Below are positions 40,950 to 49,378 of a stretch of 64,000 nt of DNA, piece after piece. A program made the position numbers and the translations under genes. The notes below the pieces were generated by a model that was not told where the DNA came from, searched no databases, and saw only the letters and a program-made list of their open reading frames with translations. How positions within the stretch are numbered: position 1 is the first letter of the stretch; each line of letters opens with the position of its first letter. This stretch comes from an uncultured Collinsella sp. GTDB taxonomy: Bacteria > Actinomycetota > Coriobacteriia > Coriobacteriales > Coriobacteriaceae. The DNA lies in assembly GCA_905197665.1 (NCBI GenBank), contig CAJJZP010000012.1:18703-82702 (forward strand), given 5' to 3'.

Positions 40950-42168
40950 CCAGTCGTGTGGCTTGGGAGACATTGCCGTATCTGAGTTTAAGCTGCAGCT
41001 CGACGCCGCTGCTGCCGAGGAGCGCTACTCGGTCTTTTGGTGCAACGTAGGCGATGCTGGTAAGCATGCCGTGGCGAACTTTATGGCCGATGTGTGCCAG
41101 ACGGGCAAGGTCGTCGCGCTCACGCAGCTTGCGGACAACCGCGTCTTTCTGATGGTCAAAGCGGGCGTGCAGACGGGCGACCTTAATGCCTCGCTTTATC
41201 AGGAGCAGTTGGTTCCGATTAAAACTCATTGGGACGAGCTGGACGATTGCGTTGCACTCCGTTTGCTGTTCAACTCCTGCTCTCAGTTTGAGGGGATTGA
41301 GGACGAAGTTCCCAATGACACCGGGCACCTGTATGTCATTAGCGCCAAGGGTGCCCGCCGCGATGCTGTCGAAAGCGATGGAAGGGGACCTGCCAAGATC
41401 GAAACGGTTGAAATCGTTATCGATGAAGACTGCACCTTTGATCTTAAGATTCGGACGTTCACCAAGCGCCGTGTGCTTATTGGCAGGGCACAAGGTGACG
41501 AGAAAGAGCTCGAAAAGATTAAGAGCCAAGTGGGCTACAGGCTATCGCCCGTGGCGACGATGGTGCTTGCCCACGAACAAAAAGACGAGTACATCCTGCG
41601 CCGAGCCAAGGGCGACAAGCCGTCCAAGCGCCGTGATCTGACGTTCTCGGCCCAGGCGGACAAGGTCGCCTATACCAAGAAGGGCATCCTGTATCGAGAG
41701 CTGCAGATTCTCGAACGCCGTTACAGCGAATTTGCCCGGGTGACGCTCATGGAATACCCGCGTAAGAGTGTCTACGAGGTGCTCAAGGGCGATGAGTACA
41801 TGCGCGTGGTTGCGGAGCGCATGGCGGGGCAGCGAATCGTGGTGTCGTTTGCGCGTAATGGGCTTGCCGAAGTGGCGCGCCGGCTGGCCGATCGACTTAG
41901 CGATTCCTCGTCGGGCGTTCGCGCATCGTATGGCGGAAGGACCGTGGAATCGCGGGCGCTGAACCTTGTCGTTGTGCCCAATGAGGTTGCTGAGGACGAC
42001 GGCTATGCCTTACATGTTGGCGTGGTGGAACAGCACGTGACGCCGGATGTGTGCGAGCCACTGTTTAAGGTGGCGCCAAAGCAAAAGGACCGCAATGTGC
42101 AAGAGGCGATCCTGGGGCCATGCTCAAAGAGCTGCTGGTTAAGCAAGATGTTGCCGACGGACGGGTGA
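40933..42168 (+). CDS. N-terminal part of a frameshifted, possibly PIWI/Argonaute-like protein
   Basis: A 411-residue frame starting at GTG 40933, overlapping the helicase stop by 17 bp. No motif is recognised with certainty in the first 300 residues. Near residues 340-385, SRALNLVVVPNEVAEDDGYALHVGVVEQHVTPDV has a strand pattern like a MID domain, and QEAIL ends just before the break. The last ~16 residues (CSKSCWLSKML) are unlike a natural continuation. With one extra G in the four-base run at 42114-42117 the frame passes smoothly into the next one as QEAILGAMLKELLVK. So this is the first part of a protein of about 631 residues. Confidence 0.6.
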   Translation: MQSKHNQSCGLGDIAVSEFKLQLDAAAAEERYSVFWCNVGDAGKHAVANFMADVCQTGKVVALTQLADNRVFLMVKAGVQTGDLNASLYQEQLVPIKTHWDELDDCVALRLLFNSCSQFEGIEDEVPNDTGHLYVISAKGARRDAVESDGRGPAKIETVEIVIDEDCTFDLKIRTFTKRRVLIGRAQGDEKELEKIKSQVGYRLSPVATMVLAHEQKDEYILRRAKGDKPSKRRDLTFSAQADKVAYTKKGILYRELQILERRYSEFARVTLMEYPRKSVYEVLKGDEYMRVVAERMAGQRIVVSFARNGLAEVARRLADRLSDSSSGVRASYGGRTVESRALNLVVVPNEVAEDDGYALHVGVVEQHVTPDVCEPLFKVAPKQKDRNVQEAILGPCSKSCWLSKMLPTDG

Positions 42169-42827
42169 GGGCGTTTGACCTTGGCTCTTTTGGCGTTGAG
42201 TCGGTGACGGCCTGCGGCGTGGTCAATGTCCCGCGCAAGGAGAAGGATAAAGTTGAGCTGGATGAGCGCCTTGCGATGTTGACGATCGGTGTGGATGGGG
42301 CCATGGACTACGCCTCACATCCGATCGAGGACGGTCCCGTGGATGAGATGGAGCTCGAGCTGCTGACGGCCGAAGGCAAACTCGACAAGGATGCCTATAT
42401 CTTTGACGTGCAGGCGAGCGAGCGGTCTATGCTCGCACGCGTGCGGGATACGGGCTTAACGACCTTCTCCAACAACTTTGTGACCTTGGTGCGCGATTAT
42501 CAGCTTACGGGTAAGGCGGGTCGTAAGAAGGAGTTTTTCGAGAGCTTCAACTCGTCCTATTACGGCATTGGAACGTTCGAACGCGCAGGGACGACCTGCT
42601 ACTTTGTCGGCGTCAACAACGGCACCAAAGAGGATGTGGCAACGGCGATCCATGTGCGCTCGATTGAGATGCTCGACGGCGAAGATCTGTCCGAGTTGCT
42701 GGTTCAGCTGGTCAATGTGGGGCTTTCGCGCTACGGAGCTCCCTCCAGGTGGCCGATTCCGGTCAAGTATCTCAACGAGTGCGCTGCGCGTGAGGGCGCG
42801 GTGGGGGATGGCGGTGGCGGCAAGTGA
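42120..42827 (+). CDS. C-terminal part of the same frameshifted protein
   Basis: A 235-residue frame overlapping the upstream frame by 49 bp. MLKELLVKQDVADGRVRAFDLGSFG continues the upstream sequence. Towards the end, TTCYFVGVNNGTKEDVATAI and LSRYGAPSRWPIPVKYLNEC have a strand-then-P-x-P pattern reminiscent of the C-terminus of PIWI-type RNase H domains, where a catalytic residue lies near W-P-I-P-like motifs. I see no certain catalytic DEDX set. The C-terminus ends in a Gly tail. PIWI-like identity is a hypothesis only; the fold is otherwise unknown. Confidence 0.55.
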   Translation: MLKELLVKQDVADGRVRAFDLGSFGVESVTACGVVNVPRKEKDKVELDERLAMLTIGVDGAMDYASHPIEDGPVDEMELELLTAEGKLDKDAYIFDVQASERSMLARVRDTGLTTFSNNFVTLVRDYQLTGKAGRKKEFFESFNSSYYGIGTFERAGTTCYFVGVNNGTKEDVATAIHVRSIEMLDGEDLSELLVQLVNVGLSRYGAPSRWPIPVKYLNECAAREGAVGDGGGGK

Positions 42828-42871
42828 TGGTGTTGCGCAATTATCGCTCCTAGAACTTTTTGAAATTATGC

Positions 42872-42900
42872 TTGCATTGTAAAAGGGGAGAACATATACT
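42872..42900 (+). promoter_or_regulatory. Strong sigma-70 promoter of the 64-residue gene
   Basis: TTGCAT (42872-42877) and TATACT (42895-42900) are spaced by exactly 17 bp, the best match to consensus in this region. The leader that follows contains a GGTCTC-AAAAA-GAGACC hairpin at 42923-42939. Confidence 0.65.
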
Positions 42901-42980
42901 GCAGCCATAGCACATCAGATGGGGTCTCAAAAAGAGACCAAGCAAACGAGTTTTCAGTTTATGTTGAGAGGTATTTGAGC

Positions 42981-43175
42981 ATGACCAGCAGAATTTTCCC
43001 CCTTTACAACGACAATACCGACCATATCGATTTCAATACCATCTGCGGTTACAGTATTTGTTCTAAGGCTGAGAACTACATGTTCGCTCAAGATGATTTA
43101 GAGCTTAGCTCCGAAGATTATGAGTACCTGAATGATATTGAGCGCGAGCGAGAGTATGAGCTCGGCATCCGCTGA
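42981..43175 (+). CDS. Small acidic protein of unknown function
   Basis: A 64-residue acidic protein, MTSRIFPLYNDNTDHIDFNT at the start and a charged helix EDYEYLNDIEREREYELGIR at the end. GAGAGG lies 9 bases before the ATG. It has its own strong promoter and a hairpin in its leader. It is much more AT-rich than the neighbouring core genes. Not recognised. Its size, acidity and position after the helicase operon would fit an inhibitor or accessory protein, but nothing in the sequence shows this. Confidence 0.55.
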   Translation: MTSRIFPLYNDNTDHIDFNTICGYSICSKAENYMFAQDDLELSSEDYEYLNDIEREREYELGIR

Positions 43176-43296
43176 TGGATGTGGGCTTGTCTCCAACTCC
43201 TCCGATTTAATTACCCCGTTATCACCTCTTTTTAGCGGGGCACGTTAGATCGACTATGTGTGTCAGACATCAGCTCATCGTGGGAAGGAATCGGCA

Positions 43297-46200
43297 ATGA
43301 GCAAGAACGTGAATAAGAACATCAACGGCGGCGCTGCGGGTAAGACGAAGGCCGCCGGGCGCATAGCGACGGTTGCCGCGGCGACGATCGCCATGACGGG
43401 CGGGTCGCTGCTGTCTCCGCTGACCGCGGTGGCACAGGGCGCGAACGGTGCCGACGCTACTGGGAAGCCGGCTGCGGTGCTGTCTCCGTTGACGAGCGCG
43501 GCCGCTGCTAGTACTGGCGCGGGCACGGTGTCGGCGGCGCAGAAGGTCGCCAACCTGCAGGCTGCGGTCGATGTGGCTCGTGCTAAGGCCGCTGCCGCCA
43601 AGGCCGATCTGGAAACGGCTGCTGTTCCCTACGATGTCGCTGCCGCCAACCAGCAGCAGGTGCAGGGTGCCTATGACGCGGCCCGTGGTGCGAGCGATAG
43701 CGCGGCCTCTGCTGCCTCGGCCGAGCTGGAAAAGCAGATGGGCGCTGCGCAGGACAAGGCCGATGCGGATGTCAAGGCGCTTGAGAACGCTCAGGCTGCG
43801 CTTGATGCCGCCAAGAAGAATCTGACGGACAAGGACGAAGCCCTGGCTACCGCCCAGAAGGCATCCCGCGATGCCCAGTCTGCTCTCGAAGCTGCACGGG
43901 CTGCTGCATCCGATGCCACGCCCGAGGCCGTAGCCGCTGCCCAGGCTGCTGCAGAGCAGGCAGCAAGCGACCTGGAGCAGGCAAAGCAGCGGGCCGCCGA
44001 TGCGCAGGCCAAGCTCTCGGATGCCCAGGCCGCTGTCGCTGTCGCCGCTGTCAAGCAGCAGAACGCGCAGGGCAAGCTTTCGGCAGCTCAGCAGGCAAAG
44101 GCCGCGGCAGATGCGGACGTGGATGCCGCGCAGGCGAGCTATGACGCGGCCAAGGCCGATCTGGACCGAGCCGAGCAGGGCGCTGCGGGGCCGGAGTACG
44201 AGGCCGCCAAGGCAAAGGTGGTCGCTGCGTCCGAAGCCCTGACCGCCGCCAAGGCCGCGCAGTCGCAGCGCGAGGGTGAGCCTGCTGCCGCCGAGCAGGA
44301 CGCTGCCGCTGCCCAGGGCGAGGTGCGGACTGCCCAGCAGACAGTTGCCGACCAGCAACAGGCTGCTACCGATGCTCAGTCCAAGCTGGATGTCGCTGTT
44401 GCCGCCAAGGCTGCGGCAGATGCCGCTCTTGACCAGGCCAAGACCGATCATGCCAGTGCGCTCACGGAGCTTGCCGATGCCCAGGCCAAGCTTTCGGCGG
44501 CCAAGGACGAGAAAGACGCTGCCGACAAGGCGCTCGATCAGGCGAAGGCCCAAAAGCAGCAGGCCGACCAGGCTGTGGCTCAGGCCCAGGCAAAGCTCGA
44601 TGCCGCTCAGGCAACGGCGAACGCATCGGCAGAGAACTACCGCCAGGGTGCTATCGCGTTCTTTAAGAGCGTGGGTGCCGACGATGCGGCGGATATCATC
44701 CTCAACTGCAAACTCGCTAGCTATAACAAGGTGGGTGAGGAGGTCGACGCGACGAGCCTGGCCAACATGAAGCAGGCGGTTGTGTGGCTCAAAGCGTGCA
44801 ACGAGTATCGCGCAAGCGTTGGCCTGGGCGAGCTCAAGGTGACGTATGCCATGATGGCGACTGCCATTGCGGATGCGAACTTCTCCGACACGAAGATCGA
44901 TCACGCCAGGCAGTTCGAAGTGGGCGAAAACGTGGCATGGAACTACGGAAGCAATCCGTTTAAGCAGTGGGTCGATCAAGAGAAGGCCGTCTTTGACGCT
45001 GCTGCCGCCTCGCTGGGCGCGACGGGCCTTACGGGAAAGCCCGCTTACGATTTTTATACGATGCATAGCTCCGAGATTGATAACTACGCTGCGAAGCATG
45101 GTGGGTTAATTCGCTCAGTCGGCCATTACATCAACGTGATCAACCCCGATTACACCGTGACGGGCATGGGCGTTTGCACGCGAGGGACGCTGTACGGGAG
45201 TACACAGGCGCAAACATTTGTATATTCTGGTCAATGGTATAAGCCGTATAACCTCAATCCGATGACGGTTGCAGAGTATGAGGCTGCGTTGAATGCGTGG
45301 TGTGACTCGTTGGCAAATCCCGAGCAGGGCGTGGATGCGGCACGCAAGGAGCTTGCTGTGGCGCAGGGCGTTGCCGACGATGCCGGCAGCAAGGTGAGTG
45401 CAGCATCGCAGGCCGTTGCAGCAAAGCAAACCCAGGTTGAGCGCGCTGCCGCTAACGTTGATGTCGCGGCAACCAAGGCCTCGGAGGCCCAGGCTGCCGT
45501 GGCGCAAAAGCAGGCTGCAGCTGACGCCGCCGCGCGTGCCGTCAGCGATGCCCGCGCCGATTTGAGCGCTGCCAACGCCGCTGTTGCGGCAGCGCAGGAC
45601 GCCGTGGCCGCCAAGTCTGGCGAGCTCGACATTGCCAAGGGCAAGGTGGCTGCTGCCAAGCGCGCACTGGACGCCGCTCGTGCCGGTGTTGGCGACAAAC
45701 GGGATGCACTTGCCGCGGCCCAGGATGAGCTAGCGGCGTACTCAGCCGATATCGCCGCTGCTCAGCGTGCGTTTGATGCGGCGTCGTCTGCACTCGAAAG
45801 CGCGCGTGCCAATCAGCGCGAGGCGGAGGCCGAACTTCTTGCCACCCAAGGCGATGCCGATCAGGCAGGCATCGATGCTGCTGCCACTCAGGTGGAGCTC
45901 GATATGGCGCAGCGGGCTGCAAGCGATGCCGACGCCGTCGTGGCAACGGCTCAGGCAAAATCTGATGCAGCTGCCGCCCGCGCCTCTCAGCTTAAGAATG
46001 CCGCCGCAGCACTTGCCAAGGCCACTGGGGACAAAGCGACTGCCGATGCCGCGCTCGATGCAGCGGCGATGGCCGTGAGCGATGCCGAGTATGACGTGGT
46101 GGAGGCTGACGATGCCGTGGTGGATGCGACTGTCGCGCGCGACGCCTCTGCCGCCGCGGTTGCCCGCCTGCGCAGAATCAATATTGCCGAAGCCATTGTC

Positions 46201-46647
46201 AACGGCAGCACTGACGATGCGGACAAGGTACTTAACGCCAAGATCGCTGCGGCCCACGATGCCGCCGAGCGTGCCGCGACCGCCAAGGCCGAACTCGATG
46301 ACGCCGTGGCTGCGACGGATGCCGTGGCGCCGGCATACTTGGAGGCGCTCGCCAACTACACCGCCGCCAAGGTCGAGCTCGACCAGGCTATTGCCGAGCT
46401 TAACGCCGAGATCGCTCGCCAAGAGGCCGCCGACCGCGGAAACGGCGAGCAGACCCAGCCCGTCACGCAAGTGACGTACCAGGCCAAGCATGCGGAGGCA
46501 AAGACCGAGGCCACGACTTGGCAGACGGCGATGCCCGCCACGGGCGATGCGTCCGAGCTGCTGGGTGAGACCTTCGTGATCGGCGGCACGGTCCTGGTGG
46601 CCGCCGGCGTATTCCTGTCCGATAAGCGCCGCCAGCTGATCCGTTAG
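43297..46647 (+). CDS. Sortase-anchored surface protein with CAP domain between two coiled coils
   Basis: A 1116-residue secreted protein. An N-terminal signal peptide (RIATVAAATIAMTGGSLLSP) is followed by ~360 residues of Ala-rich coiled coil with heptads such as AKAAAAKADLETA. Around residues 445-670 lies a CAP/SCP-PR1-type domain: EYRASVGLGELKVTYAMM, DHARQFEVGENVAWNYG, HYINVINPDYTVTGMGV. A second Ala-rich coiled coil of ~400 residues follows. The C-terminus has MPATGD, a hydrophobic helix and KRRQLIR, an LPXTG-type sorting signal. AAGGAA precedes the ATG at 43297. It should be covalently attached to the cell wall, with the CAP domain held on two long stalks. Function of the CAP domain here is unknown. 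Confidence 0.88.
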   Translation: MSKNVNKNINGGAAGKTKAAGRIATVAAATIAMTGGSLLSPLTAVAQGANGADATGKPAAVLSPLTSAAAASTGAGTVSAAQKVANLQAAVDVARAKAAAAKADLETAAVPYDVAAANQQQVQGAYDAARGASDSAASAASAELEKQMGAAQDKADADVKALENAQAALDAAKKNLTDKDEALATAQKASRDAQSALEAARAAASDATPEAVAAAQAAAEQAASDLEQAKQRAADAQAKLSDAQAAVAVAAVKQQNAQGKLSAAQQAKAAADADVDAAQASYDAAKADLDRAEQGAAGPEYEAAKAKVVAASEALTAAKAAQSQREGEPAAAEQDAAAAQGEVRTAQQTVADQQQAATDAQSKLDVAVAAKAAADAALDQAKTDHASALTELADAQAKLSAAKDEKDAADKALDQAKAQKQQADQAVAQAQAKLDAAQATANASAENYRQGAIAFFKSVGADDAADIILNCKLASYNKVGEEVDATSLANMKQAVVWLKACNEYRASVGLGELKVTYAMMATAIADANFSDTKIDHARQFEVGENVAWNYGSNPFKQWVDQEKAVFDAAAASLGATGLTGKPAYDFYTMHSSEIDNYAAKHGGLIRSVGHYINVINPDYTVTGMGVCTRGTLYGSTQAQTFVYSGQWYKPYNLNPMTVAEYEAALNAWCDSLANPEQGVDAARKELAVAQGVADDAGSKVSAASQAVAAKQTQVERAAANVDVAATKASEAQAAVAQKQAAADAAARAVSDARADLSAANAAVAAAQDAVAAKSGELDIAKGKVAAAKRALDAARAGVGDKRDALAAAQDELAAYSADIAAAQRAFDAASSALESARANQREAEAELLATQGDADQAGIDAAATQVELDMAQRAASDADAVVATAQAKSDAAAARASQLKNAAAALAKATGDKATADAALDAAAMAVSDAEYDVVEADDAVVDATVARDASAAAVARLRRINIAEAIVNGSTDDADKVLNAKIAAAHDAAERAATAKAELDDAVAATDAVAPAYLEALANYTAAKVELDQAIAELNAEIARQEAADRGNGEQTQPVTQVTYQAKHAEAKTEATTWQTAMPATGDASELLGETFVIGGTVLVAAGVFLSDKRRQLIR

Positions 46648-46670
46648 GGACAGGGAAGCGCGCTGTTTTT

Positions 46671-46717
46671 GGCGCGCACCGCAGGGGCATGGGCTCTGCG
46701 GCGCGCGCCGCCTTTTT
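46671..46717 (+). terminator. Terminator after the surface protein
   Basis: GGCGCGCACCGCAG and CTGCGGCGCGCGCC form a long GC-rich stem followed by GCCTTTTTCTT. Confidence 0.85.
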
Positions 46718-46743
46718 CTTCAAGATTGATTAAGGAGGGATAT

Positions 46744-47109
46744 ATGCAAATAAGAGGAGAGGCCGCGATCGCCTGCGGATTCATGGCGGGTCTGGCAACG
46801 GGGTTGCTGTTCGATGGATGTTTCGACAGCTATATCAATCGATTCTGCGATTTTGGTTTTTCGAGAGGCAAGCCTTGGAAAACAGCGCCAGCTCGTCAAG
46901 AGGTGGCTGCGCCCATCGAGCCCCGCAGTGTGGATACCTCAAAAATCAAGGTAATCGTCACTAAGAACGGCAAGATTTACCACCGTTCTACGGGGTGCAA
47001 AAGCCTTCCTCAAAACGCCATTAAAACAAGCGTACCATTAGCGGTTGCACTCAAGCGAGGCAAGACGCCCTGCCCAACATGCTGCCCGCCAACAGTGTGC
47101 TCGATCTAG
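46744..47109 (+). CDS. Small secreted or membrane-anchored protein with Cys/His motif
   Basis: A 121-residue protein. The N-terminal hydrophobic stretch (AIACGFMAGLATGLLF) may be a membrane anchor. The C-terminal part reads IYHRSTGCKSL, then CPTCCP, giving an H-x4-C ... C-x2-C pattern that resembles the zinc-binding end segments of Ada-type and nuclease-associated domains. AAGGAGG gives a strong ribosome site. Not further recognised. Confidence 0.6.
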   Translation: MQIRGEAAIACGFMAGLATGLLFDGCFDSYINRFCDFGFSRGKPWKTAPARQEVAAPIEPRSVDTSKIKVIVTKNGKIYHRSTGCKSLPQNAIKTSVPLAVALKRGKTPCPTCCPPTVCSI

Positions 47110-47237
47110 TTTTTTGGGTGTTTGATCCGTTTGGATGGAAGAACGAAGGGTAAGCCCTAAGGGATACAGATGCCGGCCCGGCCTGCAATTTCTTCCATTG
47201 ATTTGTCCAGAGTCGCACAGCACGGAGGTGTTGTTTG

Positions 47238-47993
47238 ATGTCTATTTTCGTTACCGGAGACGTTCACGGTGTTGCCGAGTATGGGGCGAGTCGCTTCTCG
47301 TCGCGCGTTTGGCCATTGGGTCGAACGCTGACGCGCGATGACGTTGTCATCGTTGCCGGCGACTTTGGCTTTATATGGAGCGGCTCGAACACCGACAAAT
47401 ACTGGCTCGACTGGTTTGAGTCCAAGCCCTGGACCACGTGTTTTGTCGACGGCAATCACGAGAACCATCATCTGCTGGCGGGGCTGCCAATGCGTGAGTG
47501 GAACGGGGGCCTCGTTCACGAGGTTCGCCCGCACGTGCTGCACCTGATGCGCGGCGAGGTGTTCGACATCACGGGGACCACGGTGCTCGCCATGGGTGGC
47601 GCCGCGAGCCATGACAAACAGTGGCGTCAGGAGGGAAAGACGTGGTGGCCCGAGGAGATGCCGAGTGAGCGCGAGATCAAACACTGTCGCGCCTCGCTCG
47701 ATCGCGCGGGCTGGAAGGTCGACTATGTTGTGACGCACGAGGCGCCGGTCGATTTGGCTGACGAGCTGTGCATGGAGTGCAATCGCGAGTTCTACGACGA
47801 TTCGCTGCAGGCCTTTTTGGGCGAGCTCGACGGGCGGCTCGACTACCGCACCTGGTTCTTTGGCCATTACCATGACGATGAATGGCGCGATGACAAGCAT
47901 CGCCTTATCTACCAAGATATCGTGCCGATCGAAGCGCGATGTGCCGATGGGCAGGATGAGACGGCGAGTGACTATTTTGAGCAAGAGCGTTAG
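47238..47993 (+). CDS. Calcineurin-like metallophosphoesterase 1
   Basis: A 251-residue phosphoesterase. Metal-binding motifs GDVHG (N-terminus), GDFGF, GNHEN and a distal GHYHDDEW are all present, so the two-metal site is complete. The substrate is unknown; related enzymes act on nucleotides, phosphoproteins or nucleic acids. GGAGG precedes the ATG. It is the first of three consecutive metallophosphoesterase genes on the same strand with gaps of 9 bp and -4 bp. It is most similar in plan to the third. Confidence 0.88.
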   Translation: MSIFVTGDVHGVAEYGASRFSSRVWPLGRTLTRDDVVIVAGDFGFIWSGSNTDKYWLDWFESKPWTTCFVDGNHENHHLLAGLPMREWNGGLVHEVRPHVLHLMRGEVFDITGTTVLAMGGAASHDKQWRQEGKTWWPEEMPSEREIKHCRASLDRAGWKVDYVVTHEAPVDLADELCMECNREFYDDSLQAFLGELDGRLDYRTWFFGHYHDDEWRDDKHRLIYQDIVPIEARCADGQDETASDYFEQER

Positions 47994-48002
47994 GAGGTCC
48001 CC

Positions 48003-48641
48003 ATGATCTGGTTTACCAGCGATACCCACTTTGGGCACGAGAACATGCTGCGGCTCGCCGACAGGCCTTGGTCGACTGTTGGGCAGATGAACGACGCCAT
48101 GGTCGCTAGCATTAATAGCAAGGTCGCTGCGGATGACGAGCTTTACATTTTGGGTGACTTCAGCTTTAAGATGACGGTCCAAGATGCCTACGAGCTGCGC
48201 AAAAGCATTGCATGCAAGCGCATCCATCTGCTGCCCGGCAACCACGATAAAGACTGGACGCAGCCTGCGGTGGCGGATGCTTTTATCGTCGAGCCGCCCA
48301 TTTGCGTGCTCAAGATCGACCGTCAGAAAATCGTGCTGAGCCACTATCCCATGGTCGACTGGCAGGGTATGTCGCACGGCGGCTGGCATTTGCACGGGCA
48401 TATCCACAGCTGTGGCGACGCGTATAACAAGTTCAACCTTCGGCAGGGGCTGCTGCGCTACGACGTGGGCGTGGACGCCAACGGCTACGCCCCGGTGAGC
48501 CTGGAGGAGCTCAAGTCGTGGTTTGCACAGGTAGACGAGCCGGTGTGTTGCGTTAAGTGGCCGTGGTGGGTCAACGCCACGGGCGACGAGCAGGTCGAGC
48601 GCGATCTCGAAACCTATAAGAGGGAAGTGGTGATCCGATGA
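48003..48641 (+). CDS. Calcineurin-like metallophosphoesterase 2
   Basis: A 212-residue phosphoesterase of a different subfamily from its neighbours: SDTHFGHEN, LGDFSF, LPGNHDKD, LSHYPMVDW and HLHGHIHS make up the metal site. Proteins of this short type are often linked to phage or to nucleotide handling. GGAGG precedes the ATG; the stop overlaps the next gene by four bases (ATGA). Confidence 0.88.
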   Translation: MIWFTSDTHFGHENMLRLADRPWSTVGQMNDAMVASINSKVAADDELYILGDFSFKMTVQDAYELRKSIACKRIHLLPGNHDKDWTQPAVADAFIVEPPICVLKIDRQKIVLSHYPMVDWQGMSHGGWHLHGHIHSCGDAYNKFNLRQGLLRYDVGVDANGYAPVSLEELKSWFAQVDEPVCCVKWPWWVNATGDEQVERDLETYKREVVIR

Positions 48642-49363
48642 CGGTCTATGTGACGGGCGACGTCCATGGCGGCGCTGACATGCAAAAGCTGCGCGATTGG
48701 GATCTTGGGGAAAGCCTGACGAGCGACGACTATCTCATCATTGCCGGCGACTTTGGCCTTCCGTGGGATTTCTCTGCCGAGGAGTGCGCCGACATCGCTT
48801 GGCTGGAGTCGCGCCCCTATACCGTGCTGTTCGTCGACGGCAACCACGAACGTTTCGACCACTGGGCGGAGCGACCCATGGAGTTGTGGCACGGCGGACT
48901 GACACAGCGCCTGTCGGACACCTCGCCCATACGGCGCCTGACGCGCGGCGAGGTTTTTGAACTCGACGGCTCAACGGTCTTTACCATGGGCGGCGCCACG
49001 AGCGTGGACAAGGAATACCGCATTCCGTATTCCAGCTGGTGGCCGCAGGAGCTGCCGGACGAGCGCAACTTTGAGGAGGCGCGGACAAAGCTCGACGGCG
49101 TGGGCTGGAAGGTCGACTACGTGGTCACCCACACCTGCTCTACGCGCATGCTTTCGCCCACGCTTTATCCGGCGCCCGGCTGGAATTGCCCCGCCGTTGA
49201 TCGGCTTACGGCGTTTTTCGATGAGCTGGAGGACCGCTTGGACTACAAGCGCTGGTACTACGGGCATTTTCATCGGGATGCCAACCCGGCCGAGCGCCAT
49301 ACCGTGCTCTACGACTGCATCGTTCGCCTGGGCGACGAACTCCAGCCCTGGGATGTTGCGTAG
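48638..49363 (+). CDS. Calcineurin-like metallophosphoesterase 3
   Basis: A 241-residue paralogue of the first phosphoesterase in the row: GDVHGG, IIAGDFGLPWDF, VDGNHERFDHW, VVTHTCSTRML and YYGHFHRDAN. The start overlaps the stop of the second gene (ATGA), which shows translational coupling. The substrate is unknown. Confidence 0.88.
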   Translation: MTVYVTGDVHGGADMQKLRDWDLGESLTSDDYLIIAGDFGLPWDFSAEECADIAWLESRPYTVLFVDGNHERFDHWAERPMELWHGGLTQRLSDTSPIRRLTRGEVFELDGSTVFTMGGATSVDKEYRIPYSSWWPQELPDERNFEEARTKLDGVGWKVDYVVTHTCSTRMLSPTLYPAPGWNCPAVDRLTAFFDELEDRLDYKRWYYGHFHRDANPAERHTVLYDCIVRLGDELQPWDVA

Positions 49364-49378
49364 GGGTGGGGTGCCTGA

